Source of the DNA: Leptodactylus fallax
Lineage: Eukaryota; Chordata; Amphibia; Anura; Leptodactylidae
Reading direction: 5' to 3'
Length of the DNA stretch: 64,000 bases
NCBI GenBank assembly: GCA_947044405.1
Contig: CAMRHE010001084.1
Coordinates: forward strand, 124,001-188,000
Every line of letters begins with the position of its first letter. The stretch's first letter is position 1. Of this stretch, positions 1 to 12,777 are shown piece by piece. A program made the position numbers and the translations under genes. Under the pieces are notes generated by a model, which was not told the DNA's origin, did not search any database, and saw nothing but the letters and a program-made list of their open reading frames with translations.

Positions 1-667
1 TTTTATAGAAATGTAAAACAGTCAGCAGAAAAAAATATGTTTTAATTACAGCTAATGTGCAAATCTTTAAAAATACTCATCTCCATTAATTCTTGGGAAG
101 GCAAGTCAACCCTATTTACTGCAGTGCAGATATTGAGCCTTTTGCAGACATTGAGCGAATTGACTTTAAGAAAAATGCCATTCTCTATGAATTCTTTAGG
201 GGAAAAGAACCTGATTATGAATTTTTTTTTCTATCATCTTTAATTGCAACACATGAAGTGTGTCATTCACCAATCAACATGTTGTTAAAACCTTAGTCTT
301 CACACACAAAGATACATTAATGCTGTACAACACAACATCCAAATTGTATGCAGCAGTAATATGTCAGCCATAGAGTTCATTAGCACGTACTGGGCAGGAT
401 ATACACAGAGACAATGAGGAACAGGCTCAACAAGTGTACCTGCTGATGTTTAATGAGGCTGCCCGGAGGTCCTGCATGTCCAATGGTTGAAAAGTGAGGC
501 ACTGCAGGTAGCCACTAGTCTGCCTTTTCCGCCCATTATTCCCCAGTCCCCATTTCTGCCTCCACACTGTCTCTCACCTGCAGCATCCAAAGAGTGAAAG
601 GTAAATACCATTATGTGTATTATGCATCATATATAAACAGATCTTATCCATATAAATCTATAGTATA
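1..667. other. Intronic sequence, no gene recognised
   Basis: No repeat with clear ends is visible. A short plus-strand open stretch (93-296, translation containing ADIERIDFKKNAILYEFF) reads protein-like, but I could not identify it and it lacks convincing splice sites. Confidence 0.5.
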
Positions 668-1121
668 TGTTTGTGACATATATCTCCCCCAGGTTTCTTA
701 CATATGTGTGGTCCAGTCCTGTTATTGAGTAGGCCTCAGCTTGGGAGAGCTTGGGCTCATTACTGGGCCTTAAAAGGCTGTAGTACAGGCCCTTCAGAGC
801 AGGCCCTGGGAGAGACAGGACATCTTTTGGTCAGTCTGGAGTGCTGATGCCTGGTGAGATCATGTTGCAGTTTGTGTTGATGTTTATTTTTTTGGTTTGT
901 GTGGCTGGAAGTAAGCCACACATATAGTCAGAACCTTTCTGTTTAGTTAGTGCTCGGATGAGCAGGATTTTTTTTTCCTTTTTGCTTGAAGTTAAGGCTG
1001 TATTTTATTTTGCTTATGTTTTTCAGAAATAAACACACTGGGCAAAACCCTGTTTTCACCTGACATTGTGTCCTTATCTCTGACTGTTAGGGTCCTTCAC
1101 TGCTGCTGCTATTCTCCCACA
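668..1121 (+). mobile_element. Probable solo LTR
   Basis: The segment starts TGTTTGTGAC and ends CCCACA, the TG...CA pattern of LTRs. It holds a TATA-like CTTAAAAGG near 770 and an AATAAA signal near 1028, in promoter-to-polyA order. TATA occurs directly before it (664-667) and again just after it (1123-1126), which could be a short target duplication but lies in TA-rich sequence. No internal retroviral or Gypsy coding sequence is attached. The ends are inferred. Confidence 0.4.
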
Positions 1122-1126
1122 ATATA

Positions 1127-2737
1127 CAGTACAGACCAAAAGTTTGTACACACCTTCTCATTCCAAGAGTTTTCTGTATTTTCATGACTATAAAAATTGT
1201 AGATTCACACTGAAGGCATCAAAACTATGAATTTAACACATGGGGAATTATATATTTAACAAAAAAGTGTGAAACAACTGAAAATATGTCTTATATTCTA
1301 GGTTCTTCAAAGTAGCCACCTTTTGCTTTGATTACTACTTTGCACACTCTTGGCATTCTCTTGATGAGCTTCAAGAGGTAGTCACCTGAAATGGTTTTCA
1401 CTTCACAGGTGTGCCCTGTCAGGTTTAATAAGTGGGATTTCTTGCCTTATAAATGGGGTTGGGACCATCAGTTGTGTTGTTCAGAAGTCAGGTGGATACA
1501 CAGCTGATAGTCCTACTGAATGGAGTGTTAGAATTTGTATTATGGCAAGAAAAAAGCAGCTAAGTAAAGAAAAACAAGTGGCCATCATTACTTTAAGAAA
1601 TGAAGGTCAGTCAGTCCGAAAAATTAGGAATACTTTGAAAGTGTCCCCAAGTGCAGTGGCCAAAACCATCAAGCGCTACAAAGAAACTGGCTCACATGAG
1701 CACCGCCCCAGAAAAGGAAGACCAAGAGTCACCTCTGCTGCGGAGGATCACCAGCCTCAGAAATTGCAGGTTAACAGCAGCTCAGATTAGAGACCAGGTC
1801 AATGCCACACAGAGTTCTAGCAGCAGACACATCTCTACAACAACTGTTAAGAGGAGACTGTGTGCAGCAGGCCTTCATGGTAAAATAGCTGCTAGGAAAC
1901 CACTGCTAAGGACAGGCAACAAGCAGAAGAGACTTGTTTGGGCTAAAGAACACAAGGAATGGACATTAGACCTGTGGAAATCTGTGCTTTGGTCTGATGA
2001 GTCCAAATTTGAGATCTTTGGTTACAACCACCGTGTCTTTGTGCGACGCAGAAAAGGTGAACAATGGATTCTACATGCCTGGTTCCCACCGTGAAGCATG
2101 GAGGAGGAGGTGTGATGGTGTGGGGGTGCTTTGCTGGTGACACTGTTGGGGATTTATTCAAAATTGAAGGAATACTGAACCAGCATGGTTACCACAGCAT
2201 CTTGCAGCGGAATGCTATTCCATCCGGTTTGCGTTTAGTTGGACCATCATTTATTTTTCAACAGGACAATGACCCCAAACACACCTCCAAACTGTGTAAG
2301 GGCTATTTGACCAAGAAGGAGAGTGATGGGGTGCTACGCCAGATGACCTGGCCTCCATAGTCACCAGACCTGAACCCAATCGAGATGGTTTGGGGTGAGC
2401 TGGACCACAGAGTGAAGGCAAAAGGGCCAACAAGTGCTAAGCATCTCTGGAAACTCCTTCAAGACTGTTAGAAGACCATTTCAGGTAACTACCTTTTGAA
2501 GCTCCTCAAGAGAATGCCAAGAGTGTGCAAAGCAGTAATCAAAGCAAAAGGTGGCTACTTTGAAGAACCTAGAATATAAGACATATTTTCAGTTGTTTCA
2601 CACTTTTATAATTATAATTCCACATGTGTTAATTCATAGTTTTGATGCCTTCAGTGTGAATCTACAATTTTTATAGTCATGAAAATACAGAAAACTCTTG
2701 GAATGAGAAGGTGTGTCCAAACTTTTGGTCTGTACTG
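1127..2737 (+). mobile_element. Tc1-like element, DD38E family, copy 1 (decayed)
   Basis: The element has TA on both sides (1125-1126 and 2738-2739), begins CAGTACAGACC and ends GGTCTGTACTG. Its inverted repeats are unusually long: about 260 bp at the 5' end reappear inverted at about 2476-2737, including the transposase C-terminal coding region. It lies at the right edge of the probable LTR and in the same TA-rich tract as the element at 2875-4479. Copy 2 is at 15527-17145 in the opposite direction. Confidence 0.93.
1542..2579 (+). pseudogene. DD38E Tc1-like transposase, broken
   Basis: The protein would bind the terminal repeats and cut and paste the element into TA sites. Residues from the ATG at 1542 (MARKKQLSKEK) form the N-terminal helix-turn-helix, followed by a GRPR-type linker. 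Later come WSDESKFEIFG (first catalytic Asp) and QQDNDPKH (second Asp). Compared with copy 2 there are four lesions. A 14-bp deletion near 1747 and a 1-bp deletion near 2067 shift the frame. CAG has become TAG at 2358-2360. A second TAG replaces the Trp of DFWKTISG near 2469. It cannot make transposase. The stop matching the family end (EEPRI) is TAA at 2577-2579. Confidence 0.9.
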
Positions 2738-2874
2738 TATATCTATATGTTTGTCTAGGTGTATCTATATAAGTAGAATATAGTAGTTTCTATATATACT
2801 ACTTCATGTGGCTGTATATGTGCTTATATCTTTTTATATATGTATGTATATCTATCTATATGTATGTCTATATA

Positions 2875-4479
2875 CAGTGGGGAAAAAAAAGTATTTAGTC
2901 AGCCACCAATTGTGAAAGTTCTCCCACTTAAAAAGATGAGAGAGGCCTGTAATTGTCATCATAGGTAGACCTCAACTATGAGAGACAAAATGAGAAAACA
3001 AATCCAGAAAATCACATTGTATGATTTTTAAAGAATTTATTTGCAAATTATGGTGGAAAATAAGTATTTGGTCAATAACAAAAGTTCATCTCAATACTTT
3101 GTTATATATCCTTTGTTGGCAATGACAGAGGTCAAACGTTTTCTGTAAGTCCTCAAAAGGATGGCACACACTGTTGCTGGTATGTTGGCCCATTCCTCCA
3201 TGCAACTCTCCTCTAGAGCAGTGATGTTTTGGGGCTGTCGCTGGGCAACACGGACTTTCAACTCCCTGCATAGGTTTTCTATGGGGTTGAGATCTGGAGA
3301 ATGGCTAGGCCACTCCAGGACCTTGAAATGCTTCTTACATAAGCCACTCCTTCATTGCCCTGGCGGTGTGATTGGGATCATTGTCATGCTGAAAGACCCA
3401 GCCATGTTTCATCTTCAATGCCCTTGCTGATGGAAGGAGGTTTGCACTCAAGATCTCACGATACATGGCCCCATTCATTCTTTCATGTACATGAATCAGT
3501 CGTCCTGGTCCCTTTGCAGAGAAACAACCCCAAAGCATGATGTTGCCATCCCCATGCTTCACAGTAGGTATGGTGTTCTTTGGATGCAACTCAGCATTCA
3601 CTCTCCTCCAAACACGACAAGTTGTGTTTCTACCAAACAGTTCTACTTTGGTTTCATCTGACCATATGACATTCTCCCAATACTCTTCTGGAACATCCAA
3701 ATGCTCTTTTACAAACTTCAGCTGGGCCCAGATATGTACTGGCTTAAGCAGGGGGACACGTCTGGCACTGCAGGATCTGAGTCCCTGGTGGTGTAGCGTG
3801 TTACTGCAGGTAGCCTTTGTTACGTTAGTCCAAGCTTTCTACAGGTCATTCACTAGGTCCCCCCGTGTGGTTCTGGGATTTTTGCTCACCGTTCTTGTGA
3901 TCATTTTGACCCCACAGAATGAGATCCTGCCTGGAGCCCCTGATCGAGGAAGATTATCAGTGGTCTTGTATGTCTTCCATTTTCTAATTATTGCTCCCAC
4001 AGTTGATTTCTTCACACCAAGCTGCTTGCCTATTGCAGATTCAGTCTTCCCAGCCTGGTGCAGGTCTACAATTTTGTTTCTGGTGTCCTTCCACAGCTCT
4101 TTGGTCTTCACCATAGTGGAGTTTGGAGTGTGACTGTTTGAGGTTGTGGACAGGTGTCTTTTATACTGATAACAATGTCAAACAGGTGCCATTACTACAG
4201 GTAATGAGTGGAGGACAGAGGAGCCTCTTAAAGAAGAAGTTACAGGTCTGTGAGAGCCAGAAATCTTGCTTGTTTGTAGGTGACCAAATACTTATTTTCC
4301 ACCATAATTTGCAAATGAATTCTTAAAAAATCAGATAATGTGATTTTCTAGATATGTTTTCTCATTTTGTCTCTCATAGTTGAGGTCTACCTATGATGAC
4401 AATTACAGGCCTCTCTCATCTTTTTAAGTGGGAGAACTTGCACAATTGGTGGCTGACTAAATACTTTTTTGCCCCACTG
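2875..4479 (-). mobile_element. Tc1-like element, DD34E family (decayed)
   Basis: TA flanks both ends (2873-2874, 4480-4481). The left end is CAGTGGGGAAAAAAAAGTATTTAGTCAGCCACCAATTG, cut here into CAGTGGGG and TAGTCAGCCACC blocks, and the right end is its reverse complement. The inverted repeats run about 140-180 bp, through the 'CTCATTTTGTCTCTCATAG' block. It sits 137 bp from the neighbouring DD38E element, with TA-rich simple sequence on both sides. This is a widely known fish and amphibian Tc1 type. Confidence 0.93.
3091..4114 (-). pseudogene. DD34E Tc1 transposase, two lesions
   Basis: The open frame begins [19 protein letters not shown], a paired-type helix-turn-helix with [13 protein letters not shown] as recognition helix. 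It reaches DLVNDL and then meets TAG at 3839-3841 (normally CAG). The same frame is open again through [19 protein letters not shown] (first catalytic Asp) and FQHDNDPNH (second Asp). An extra base near 3338-3342 then shifts the frame just after KEWL. In the corrected register SPDLNPIEN supplies the catalytic Glu, 34 residues after the second Asp, and the frame is open to TGA at 3091-3093. Two changes inactivate an otherwise complete transposase. The long plus-strand frames here are its antisense. Confidence 0.9.
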
Positions 4480-5184
4480 TATATGTAATTGTGTCTATAT
4501 ATGTACGTTTTTTATATATGTGTGTATATATTGTATGTAGATATATATCAATTTATAAGTTTCTATGTATGCATATGTGTGTCTATACATAGTAAAATTT
4601 AAAACATGATTGGTTATTGGTTGTAATGGTATCAACCCACATAATAAAAATAACATATCTTTCTTACCAATAGGTGAACACTATAAAAAAATAAAATAAA
4701 ATTAAATAGTTATCACTCATATGTACCCCAATAATTACTAGCTCCTTCAACAGTAAAATAAAAATGTCATGAGTGCAGGGACACAAATATCTTTTATTGT
4801 TAAAAAGTAGTAAAACATAACTTGTAATATATGTATGTATAGTGAAATTGCTGATTTTCCATTCCCTACCTGAAACAACTAATAAAGAGTCAAAAGTAGT
4901 TGTTGCTTATAACTAGCATTAGGGTAACATTCAGAGACTTAACCTGAAGCTCCTGGGTGCCAGTGCATAATCTGTCATGGAGTCAATATCTTCAGAAAAT
5001 AGTAAAAAAAATTTCAACAACCAACAAGATAATTCAAAAAAGTAAAAAATAACTTTTAATTTACATAAGTAAAATGGTACAAGCCAACTCAGGTTCACAG
5101 AAATCGCTAATATAGGGTCAATACCTTGTGCTATTTAGAATAAAGGTATATTTTATGTGTCATAGTGACCTTTGCGATCACCTC

Positions 5185-5241
5185 AGGGTTCAGGGCCCAG
5201 TAGCAACCGCTACCTCTGTACCCTGTATATCTACGCCCCTG
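5185..5241 (-). repeat. hAT-like terminal fragment
   Basis: Read on the minus strand from 5241 the sequence is CAGGGGCGTAGATATACAGG, similar to the CAGAGGCGTAGC end of the two hAT copies in this window, followed by a GGGCCC-rich stretch. I could not find the other end, so it is either a fragment or a copy with an unrecognised terminus. Confidence 0.45.
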
Positions 5242-6376
5242 GTAAAATCTATACGCAATCTATATTTTCACTAGTACTTTATTATAGGTCTCTAACTGTA
5301 CCTGGCTCTGAAATCATATTTAGGTCCTTTGAGTGATTCTGATACTACCGTTATGTATTGAGCTTAGTGCTGGTGTTCTATATATGTACTAAGCTTAGGG
5401 CAGGGGTGCCATTTCACTTTTTGCCTCATGCAGCAGATTGGCAAGTTGCAAATCTGAACATAAAACAGCTAAAAAAAAATACAATTAAAAAAAGGTAATT
5501 TGAAAAGAACCTAAAATTGACAAGACAAGAAAAAAGCGGTTTAGTCAAATATTTTGCATATTTTTAGATGAAGTTAGAGATATAATCAAATTTTTCCATA
5601 TATAACATGCACAAATTCAAGAAAAGAAATACTAAAAATATTTATGCAAAAGACAAACATACAGTACAAGTAAGTAAAACAAAAACTTTTCAGAACATCA
5701 GTGTTGTTTTTCCTTAAAGCAAATTAGAAGAGAAGCACAAAATAATCAATAAAAAATATTCTCCACAAAATGTAAAAAGATATTTTGAATACAAATAAGC
5801 CGGAGAAGTAAAGAATAACCTCTGGGGTGCCCATTAGTATGTATAGGCAATAGTAAAAATAAACATTCAGATGCAGTAGGACTACTCTGTGAATGAGTGA
5901 GAATTATAGAGCAATGCAGTGCGGCTACTAGCAATTTATTGAACAGATGGCATACTTTGCATCTATTTGTCGCACAGTACATAAAAATATGGTGAAAAGC
6001 ACACTATGGAATAAAGACAGTTTCTGCTGGCCTAAAATTGAACATGAATAAATAACTAACATTTCTATGAAATAATAAGCAGTTGTGATTTGTTTGAGTA
6101 ATAGAACACATCTGTGTTCACTACTACACAGTAAATGAAAACATATCATCACATGTTTCTCAATAGAGCAAATTAATATGCCATATTTTTATATAACATG
6201 TGGCTAGCCATTTGGTATTATCTTAGAGTGTATTTCACTTCGACCTTAGTCACTTCAACCTTTCAAGAAGAAGAACAATGTTAAAAGTTTTAATTTGAGA
6301 TTTATTTTTTTACTTTTTCTTTTTTGGAGGTTACCAAGTGTTTAAATAATTTCTCAGATTATTATCATTGTCGTCA

Positions 6377-6377
<1 letters not shown>

Positions 6378-6410
<33 letters not shown>
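6378..6410. repeat. (ATT)n microsatellite
   Basis: Uninterrupted ATT repeats, preceded by imperfect ATC/GTC triplets. Confidence 0.95.
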
Positions 6411-7649
6411 GCTACTATTATTACTACTAGTGCTCCAACTACTTACAACCTGTCAATAATTTAATAGCAGGGATTCGAACAAAATAAAAACAACTGTGAT
6501 ACATGCACTAATACATTACTGAATATATTTAGTAGGCATCAGGAGATTAATTTGCCCAATAAGGTATTACTGTAGTAAATTAAAATACCCATTGCTAATA
6601 GACTTCCCAATAGACTTGCTAGTATTGTTTGTATGAACTCCCAAATTTATTTAACTTCCAGCTTGATTAGAATTTCATTGTAGGATGTATTTACATGAAT
6701 AGGAAATACATCCACATAATGGCTGCTTTTGTAATGGCCATCAAACATTGGGACAGACCTACTAATAGTGTCTAAGTTTTAGAAAGTGCAAATTAGACTA
6801 GACAGTCTTAAACTGCACCAGATTTATTAAAGTGTCTGTAGCTGTTTGGTAATTCTGGCGCATTGTTAGACTGTCTAGTCTAACATTACACCACTTGTTA
6901 GTTAGTTTAAAAGTTCTTAGCACATTTGTTAAGCTCAGGCCATGACCCCTTCCTGATAGCTCATGCTCACTTTCTCATAGGCCATGTTTCTTTTCTTACA
7001 CAGGTTGGAAAAGTTACTAAAAGGTGTCTAATACACTTGATAAATGTGGTGCACAGCATGTTAAACAGTTTGTAGGTGCAAATTTGCTTGCTAAATCTTC
7101 CCCATTGATTTGTGACTTTTCACATGTCCATCTTTTGATGGTCTCTTATGATAGACCATAAAAAATGTCCTTTCTTTGTCCCTTTTAATGGATCCCTTAA
7201 TAGCCTGAAATCTATTAAAGATCCGTAAAAACAGGTCCCAGACTGCTGCCAAATGGCCATGAAAAAAATGGACCATTTCATCCATTTTTCACAGCCTTTT
7301 CGCTCCACAATTGTGAGAATATAGGCTTACATTTCAAAAGAACAGATGGCATGGTACTATACAATGCAAGCAGTGCCAGTTTGCACATCTTTACCATTTA
7401 CTGGCCATTAGAATAGTGTTGTTAGACTGGAGTTTCCAGACCCCATCAAAGTAAAATAATTTTGAGAGCCCACCCAACATATATACAGAACATGTGGAAT
7501 TCCACTTCTTACTTCATCATAATCTTTGTTATCACTGCACATTCAGGACATATCTCAATATGAGGTTATAAGTCATTTGTGAAGCAAAATAAGTTCTAAT
7601 CATAAGTGACTCTTCTCTGCTGGACCCTGTTGTATTAGAAGTTCATTAA

Positions 7650-9699
7650 CCCCTCAACAACGAGCATCATAATACTACGGCACAGTCGTCTGTGAGCTAA
7701 CGCATTCCACTGTACTAAATGACAATGCAAAAACAATTGATTTATTTTTGCTTTGTTCTGCAAAATGACTAATGCATAAAAAAACTCTGTAATGATACTG
7801 ACCCATAGAATAAAGGTAACATGTTACTCAAACTGTATGTTGCAATTCAAAAAACTTAAAAGTTAAAATTTAGAATTGATGTAATGGTGTCATTACAAAA
7901 TGCATCTCATCTCGCAAAAAACAAGCCCTCATATGGCTACATCACCATAAAAAAATAAAAAAATATAGCTTGTACACTGCAAAGACAAAAACACCAAATA
8001 TTTAGGACAAAACTGGCTGTGGCAGGAAGGGAATGTATAAGCTGTATGGGTGTATATCAGGGTAGACCTCAGTTTTACAGTTTACAAGAGAAAAAATACC
8101 AGTAGTGACCCACAGAGTGACCCTACAATCATAGGAGCTACAGGGAAAATAAAAAGGAATTTGGTATTCCCAATGTACTCTGCACAGCTTACATATTCAC
8201 TTTGCACCATCCGCTGTGAATTCACATCTGGGAAAAACAATGCTCACTGCATTCCTTGATAAATTCTTTGAGGGGTGCAGTTTTCAAAATGGAATCACTC
8301 CCTAGGGGCATCCAAATACCAAACATCTAAATCTGCATTCTAAAAGCCACATAGTGCTACTTCTAATCTGCCCCCTGCTGTGTACACAAACTGCAGTTTA
8401 TGCCCACATGTATGACACATGTTGTACTCAGGATAATGTACTTAACAATGTCATATGCGGGTATAAATTGCTGTTTGGGCACACAGCCAGGCACAGAAGA
8501 GAAGGAGCACTATTTGGATTTTGTAGAACAGATTTAGCCTGTTTGTTTTTTGGACACCATGTCACTTTTGCAGAACCCATGAAATGCCAGAAAAATGGAC
8601 CTGTTGCATGACGCAGTTGTGATACTATAACCTTAGTCTAAGGGTGGTGAAAGTATCCAATTACACCCTAGGTCCAGTGGAAAGTTGGAGAGTGTGAACA
8701 CTATCCAACATTTAAACCCCAAATAATACTTTGAATAGACAGGCACAGACCACATTGATCTGTCTTTTAGTAGATTAGTGGACGTCCTTTATGTTTATTT
8801 TTTATTTTAAGATATTAAAAGTTAAGTTTTATCGTTTGAAACCATTTATTTTCTGTGAGATATGAAGTAATAGGGAATGTTGTAGAACCCGCTGTGAGAC
8901 TTATTGGAAAAAATAGTTATTTTTCATTTTCACGTCCCAATGATAATAAAATCTGTGAAACTGTGGGGTCAAAAATGCTCACTATACCCCTTGAGGGTTT
9001 TAGTTTGTAAATCGGAGTCACTTTTTGGGGGTTTCCATCGTATTGGTAATCAAGGGGCTCTGCAAATGTGACATGGCACATGAAAACTATTCTAGCAAAA
9101 TCTGCCCTCCAAAAGCCAAATAGCGCTCTTTCCATTCTGAGCCCCACTATGTACCTATACAGCAGTTTACAACCACATTTGGGGTATTGCCATGTTCAGG
9201 AGAAATTGTGTAATGAACTGTGGGGTGTTTTTTTTTTCCTTTAACCCTTTGTGAAAATGAAAAATGTCCCAATGTTAATAAAATGTGTAATTTCCAAAAT
9301 TGGGTCAATTGTGAAGAGTTTCCACTGTACTGCTACTTCAGGGGCTCTACAAATGAGACATGTCACCTGAAAAGTAATTCAGCAAAATCTTCTTTTCAAA
9401 TGCTCAGTGTCACTCCATCCCTTCAGCGCACTGCCACGTACCCAAACAGCAGTTTCTGTATTTCTGTGCTCGGTAGAAATTGTATAACAAATTTCAAGCT
9501 GTATTTTCTCCTCTATACTCTTGTGAATGTGTAAATTTTAGGGCTGAATGAATGTACTATTGAAAAAAAAAAATGAAATGTCTAAATTTCACCACTATAT
9601 TGTTTTAATTCTCGTGAAATGCATAAACGTTTAACAAACTTCCCAAATGTGGTTTTGAATGATTTGAGGAGTGCGGTTTTTGGCTGTGTCATTAAGGGG
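7650..9699. mobile_element. Non-coding TTAA-flanked DNA transposon
   Basis: TTAA lies at both edges (7646-7649 and 9700-9703). The left end is CCCCTCAACAACG and the right end reads inward as CCCCTTAATGAC, so the terminal match is only about eight bases. The interior holds repeated related phrases, such as 'ggggctctgcaaatgtgacatgg' (split here as ggggctct / gcaaatgtgacatgg) near 9053 and 'ggggctctacaaatgagacatg' (ggggctct / acaaatgagacatg) near 9341. These suggest internal tandem units of roughly 290 bp. No transposase frame is visible. TTAA duplication fits piggyBac or Kolobok mobilisation; the superfamily is not settled. Confidence 0.6.
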
Positions 9700-9703
9700 T
9701 TAA

Positions 9704-11130
9704 AATGCCAGTATCCTGGCCCACCTGATGACCCTCTGATATTCTAGTAGGCCATTTGAATTTAAACTGAAATTGAATCTAGGCATCCAAAATCACTCAT
9801 GGAAACATTTATGCACTGCATGCAGTTTCTTTGACTTTCAATAACCATCAACGTGGATTTTGTACTTTAGAACATTAAAGCCAGACACCCCTACACTTCT
9901 AGAAACTTTTACCTATTATATAATAATGCAGACTCAAACCTACAACAATTGTGCCCTGTAACATAAGCAGTATCAATATGGTTATATATAAAGGCAAGCT
10001 ATGGAGTGTGTTGGTATACTCTTTTAACTGACTCCGAAAGTAAAGCTTTTTTTGTCCAATCTGTGCTTTCTCCAAGAGAATCACTATATGGTACTTAATA
10101 GAACACTGAGTGGTGATATAAATATTCAGCTTTGCTCACACTGTATATACTAGTAGCTGTGTGTGGGATTATTAGGGAAATGCACTCAGGAGATAGATTG
10201 ATTTAAGCTGACTTGCTGATTAGAACCAGTAGCCATTCACTAAAACCTCAGAGGGAATATATTGAAAAGAAGTTCAAAATGTATTATTTATTTCACAGGG
10301 AGAATGTGCAGAATACATAATTGGTCAGATAAATAACAAATGAGATTTAATACAGTTAGGTGCTCTAAAGGGAGATTTTGCCTCTCATGGATCAACATGA
10401 CAAACAGGAGAATGAAAAAGTTCACATACAGTTCCTGATTGACTTAGTTAATTAAACAATGTGACAAATTGCAAATTTTGTTAATAGAACACAGTGTATA
10501 AAGAGCTTGGAATGTACTGCGAGCCCTGCTGTATATTTCCTGCATGTAGTCTCTGGTGCTCAAAGCAATAATATGAAGAAATGTTATTATATTTCGTAAA
10601 TCAGTAGTTCCTGCTAAAGCTTAACACAGCAAGATGTGCCTATGCAGGGAAATAAATTTAACACAACTTCAATATGGATTGACACTATTATTATGTTGAC
10701 TCTCTAACAACATAAATAACACGTCTCACAGTACAATAACATATTTTTTACTTATTAAATTTGTAATTTCAATTTGAGTTTTGACTTTTTAATCAGTTCA
10801 TCTTTTACAGTCCTTATTCTTTCTATTTATAACCCTTGTGATATTTTGTGGGTCTATAGAACTTGTTTTACAATATCATGTTCAAATACTGTATTGTGGA
10901 AAGTTTAGTTAATAGGGAAGGAGTTACCATATTTAAATCTCTAGTCTATTGGGAGGAGCTTCTCTCGCTCTACAGGATTGAGGATGTCCACCCATGAGAA
11001 CAATATATTAGATTCATTCAATGAGAACTGCATAATGTCCTATTTCATCTTCAGTAGTGCTGATGGAAAACTGAACACTTGCCAACTTTCCCAAAAGATT
11101 ACAGCTAATCCTAGCTGCGGGATATCTTTG
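9704..11130. other. Intronic sequence, nothing recognised
   Basis: AT-rich sequence with only short open frames. No terminal repeats or coding motifs seen. Confidence 0.5.
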
Positions 11131-11469
11131 TTAAAGAGGTTGTCCAGTGGTTGTTTTATTTAAATGGTCAGCATGGTATAACAACATAGAAAAAGAAAAA
11201 CCTGGTCAATCCACTGCTGACTGAATCCAATGTTTATTAGGTCTTTGCTGGTATCTACCTCTTGCTCTTAATGACAAACAGGAAATGCCCACTCAGCCAA
11301 ACATTGACTGCAGCAGTGACTGTCTCAGCTAGTGATTTGTTGAGTGGGACCTAGAACTAGACACCAGCAGAGACCAGTGAACACTGGAACAAGAATGGTA
11401 GGGATTACTGAAGGCAAGTGTCACTTTTTATATTTTATTATGCTAACATCTGCCAGAAAACCCCTTTAA
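11131..11469. mobile_element. T2/Kolobok-like MITE
   Basis: The ends are TTAAAGAGGTTGTCC and GAAAACCCCTTTAA, near inverted repeats whose outer TTAA can serve as the target duplication. The TTAAAGG-type start is the hallmark of T2-family MITEs described in Xenopus. It has no coding sequence. Confidence 0.65.
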
Positions 11470-12425
11470 AACCACTTCAGGACCAGGCTATTTTTCCTGT
11501 CTCAGGACTAGACACATTTTCATGTAATAATATTGTATGTGGTGTTGAGGGCTATAACATTTTTTTTTCTTTTCGCTTTTTCAAAAAATGTTTGCCTCTT
11601 TTTTTCTGACACATAGGACTTTATTTAAATGTTGTTTTTATTTTTGCATGTATTTTCTTTATTTTAATATCTGAGAAAATGTAAACAAAAAAGAGGGGAA
11701 ACATCTGTTTTTCACATTTTTCATATTACAAAATGCTACCAAAAATTTTTTTTAAATAGCTTTTCCTCTCCTTTATGGCCATTTTTTACAAAGTTGACAC
11801 ACATTGTTGAGTTGCCAGGGGCAGGGCTAGAACCTGTGAAATGAGCATAGTGATGTCATTATTTTTTTTTGTGCTTTTATTTTTTTTTTTATTACATTGT
11901 GAATCATGGCAGCTTCCATAGCCATACTCAGTGATCGGGAAGGCAGGGATGGTAATAAACCATCCCTGCCTTCCCTATGGAAAGTTGGTCGATAGTAATA
12001 GCCAGCACCCTTCTACAGTAGTATGATTTTGTGCAGCTACTTAACTTTGCAAGGATGTATATCAGAGGCGTAGCTAGCGGGGGGGGGGGGGGGGGCAGAG
12101 GGGGCGACTGCCCCGGGCCCACTGACTTTTTGGGGCCCACCCCGGGGCTGCTATTAATACATCCTTTATTTCTAACTGGATCGGTGTCTGCAGACACCAA
12201 TCTAGTTAAAAGGTATCCTGCAACTTCACAGTATTGTAAACCGCAAGCTACATGAGGCTTGCGGTTTACAAGACCCCGAGACCACAGATAGATGTCTTCT
12301 TCTCAAACAGGTGGCGCGATGATGTCACAACATCGCGCCGCCAGCGCTCAGACACAGACGTCCTGTGCGTGCACAGGGAGTAAGCAGCGGCGGCTCCATT
12401 CATCAGGATCGCAGGTGAGTATGAC

Positions 12426-12444
12426 TTTTTTTTTTTTTTTTTTT
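12426..12444. repeat. Poly(T) run
   Basis: Nineteen T residues inside hAT copy 1. Copy 2 has a shorter run at the matching place. Confidence 0.9.
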
Positions 12445-12777
12445 AGCGCAGTTGTTGGTATATTAATAGTATAAGGGGTTGTTAGGAGGCGGAATTATAA
12501 CTATAAAGGGAGGATTCATTAGGAGGCATTATCATTATGACGATGGGGGGGTTCATTTATATAAGGGTTATTACGGGGTATTATGAATACAAGGGGGGAG
12601 GTTATTTACATAAGGAGCCATTAGGGGGCATCATTTATATTAGGAGGCATTATGAACATAAGGGGGTGGTCATTGATATAAGGAGTCATTAGAGGTGCAG
12701 TATTTATGTCAGGGGGAATCAGGGGCATAATATGAGGGTCAATTAATTTAATGAAAGTGGCACTTGGGCTTTATTAA

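Larger units (their letters stand above)
4480..7645. other. AT-rich intronic sequence with simple repeats
   Basis: TATATGTATGTA-like simple sequence (4480-4600), scattered A-rich stretches, one hAT terminal fragment and an ATT microsatellite. The block 6770-6900 ('gactagacagtc' / 'tagactgtctagtcta') resembles 39420-39545, so it is a dispersed repeat. No gene. Confidence 0.6.

Noticed and set aside
3537..4133. 198-residue plus-strand open frame
   Set aside because: It is antisense to the DD34E transposase at 3091-4114.
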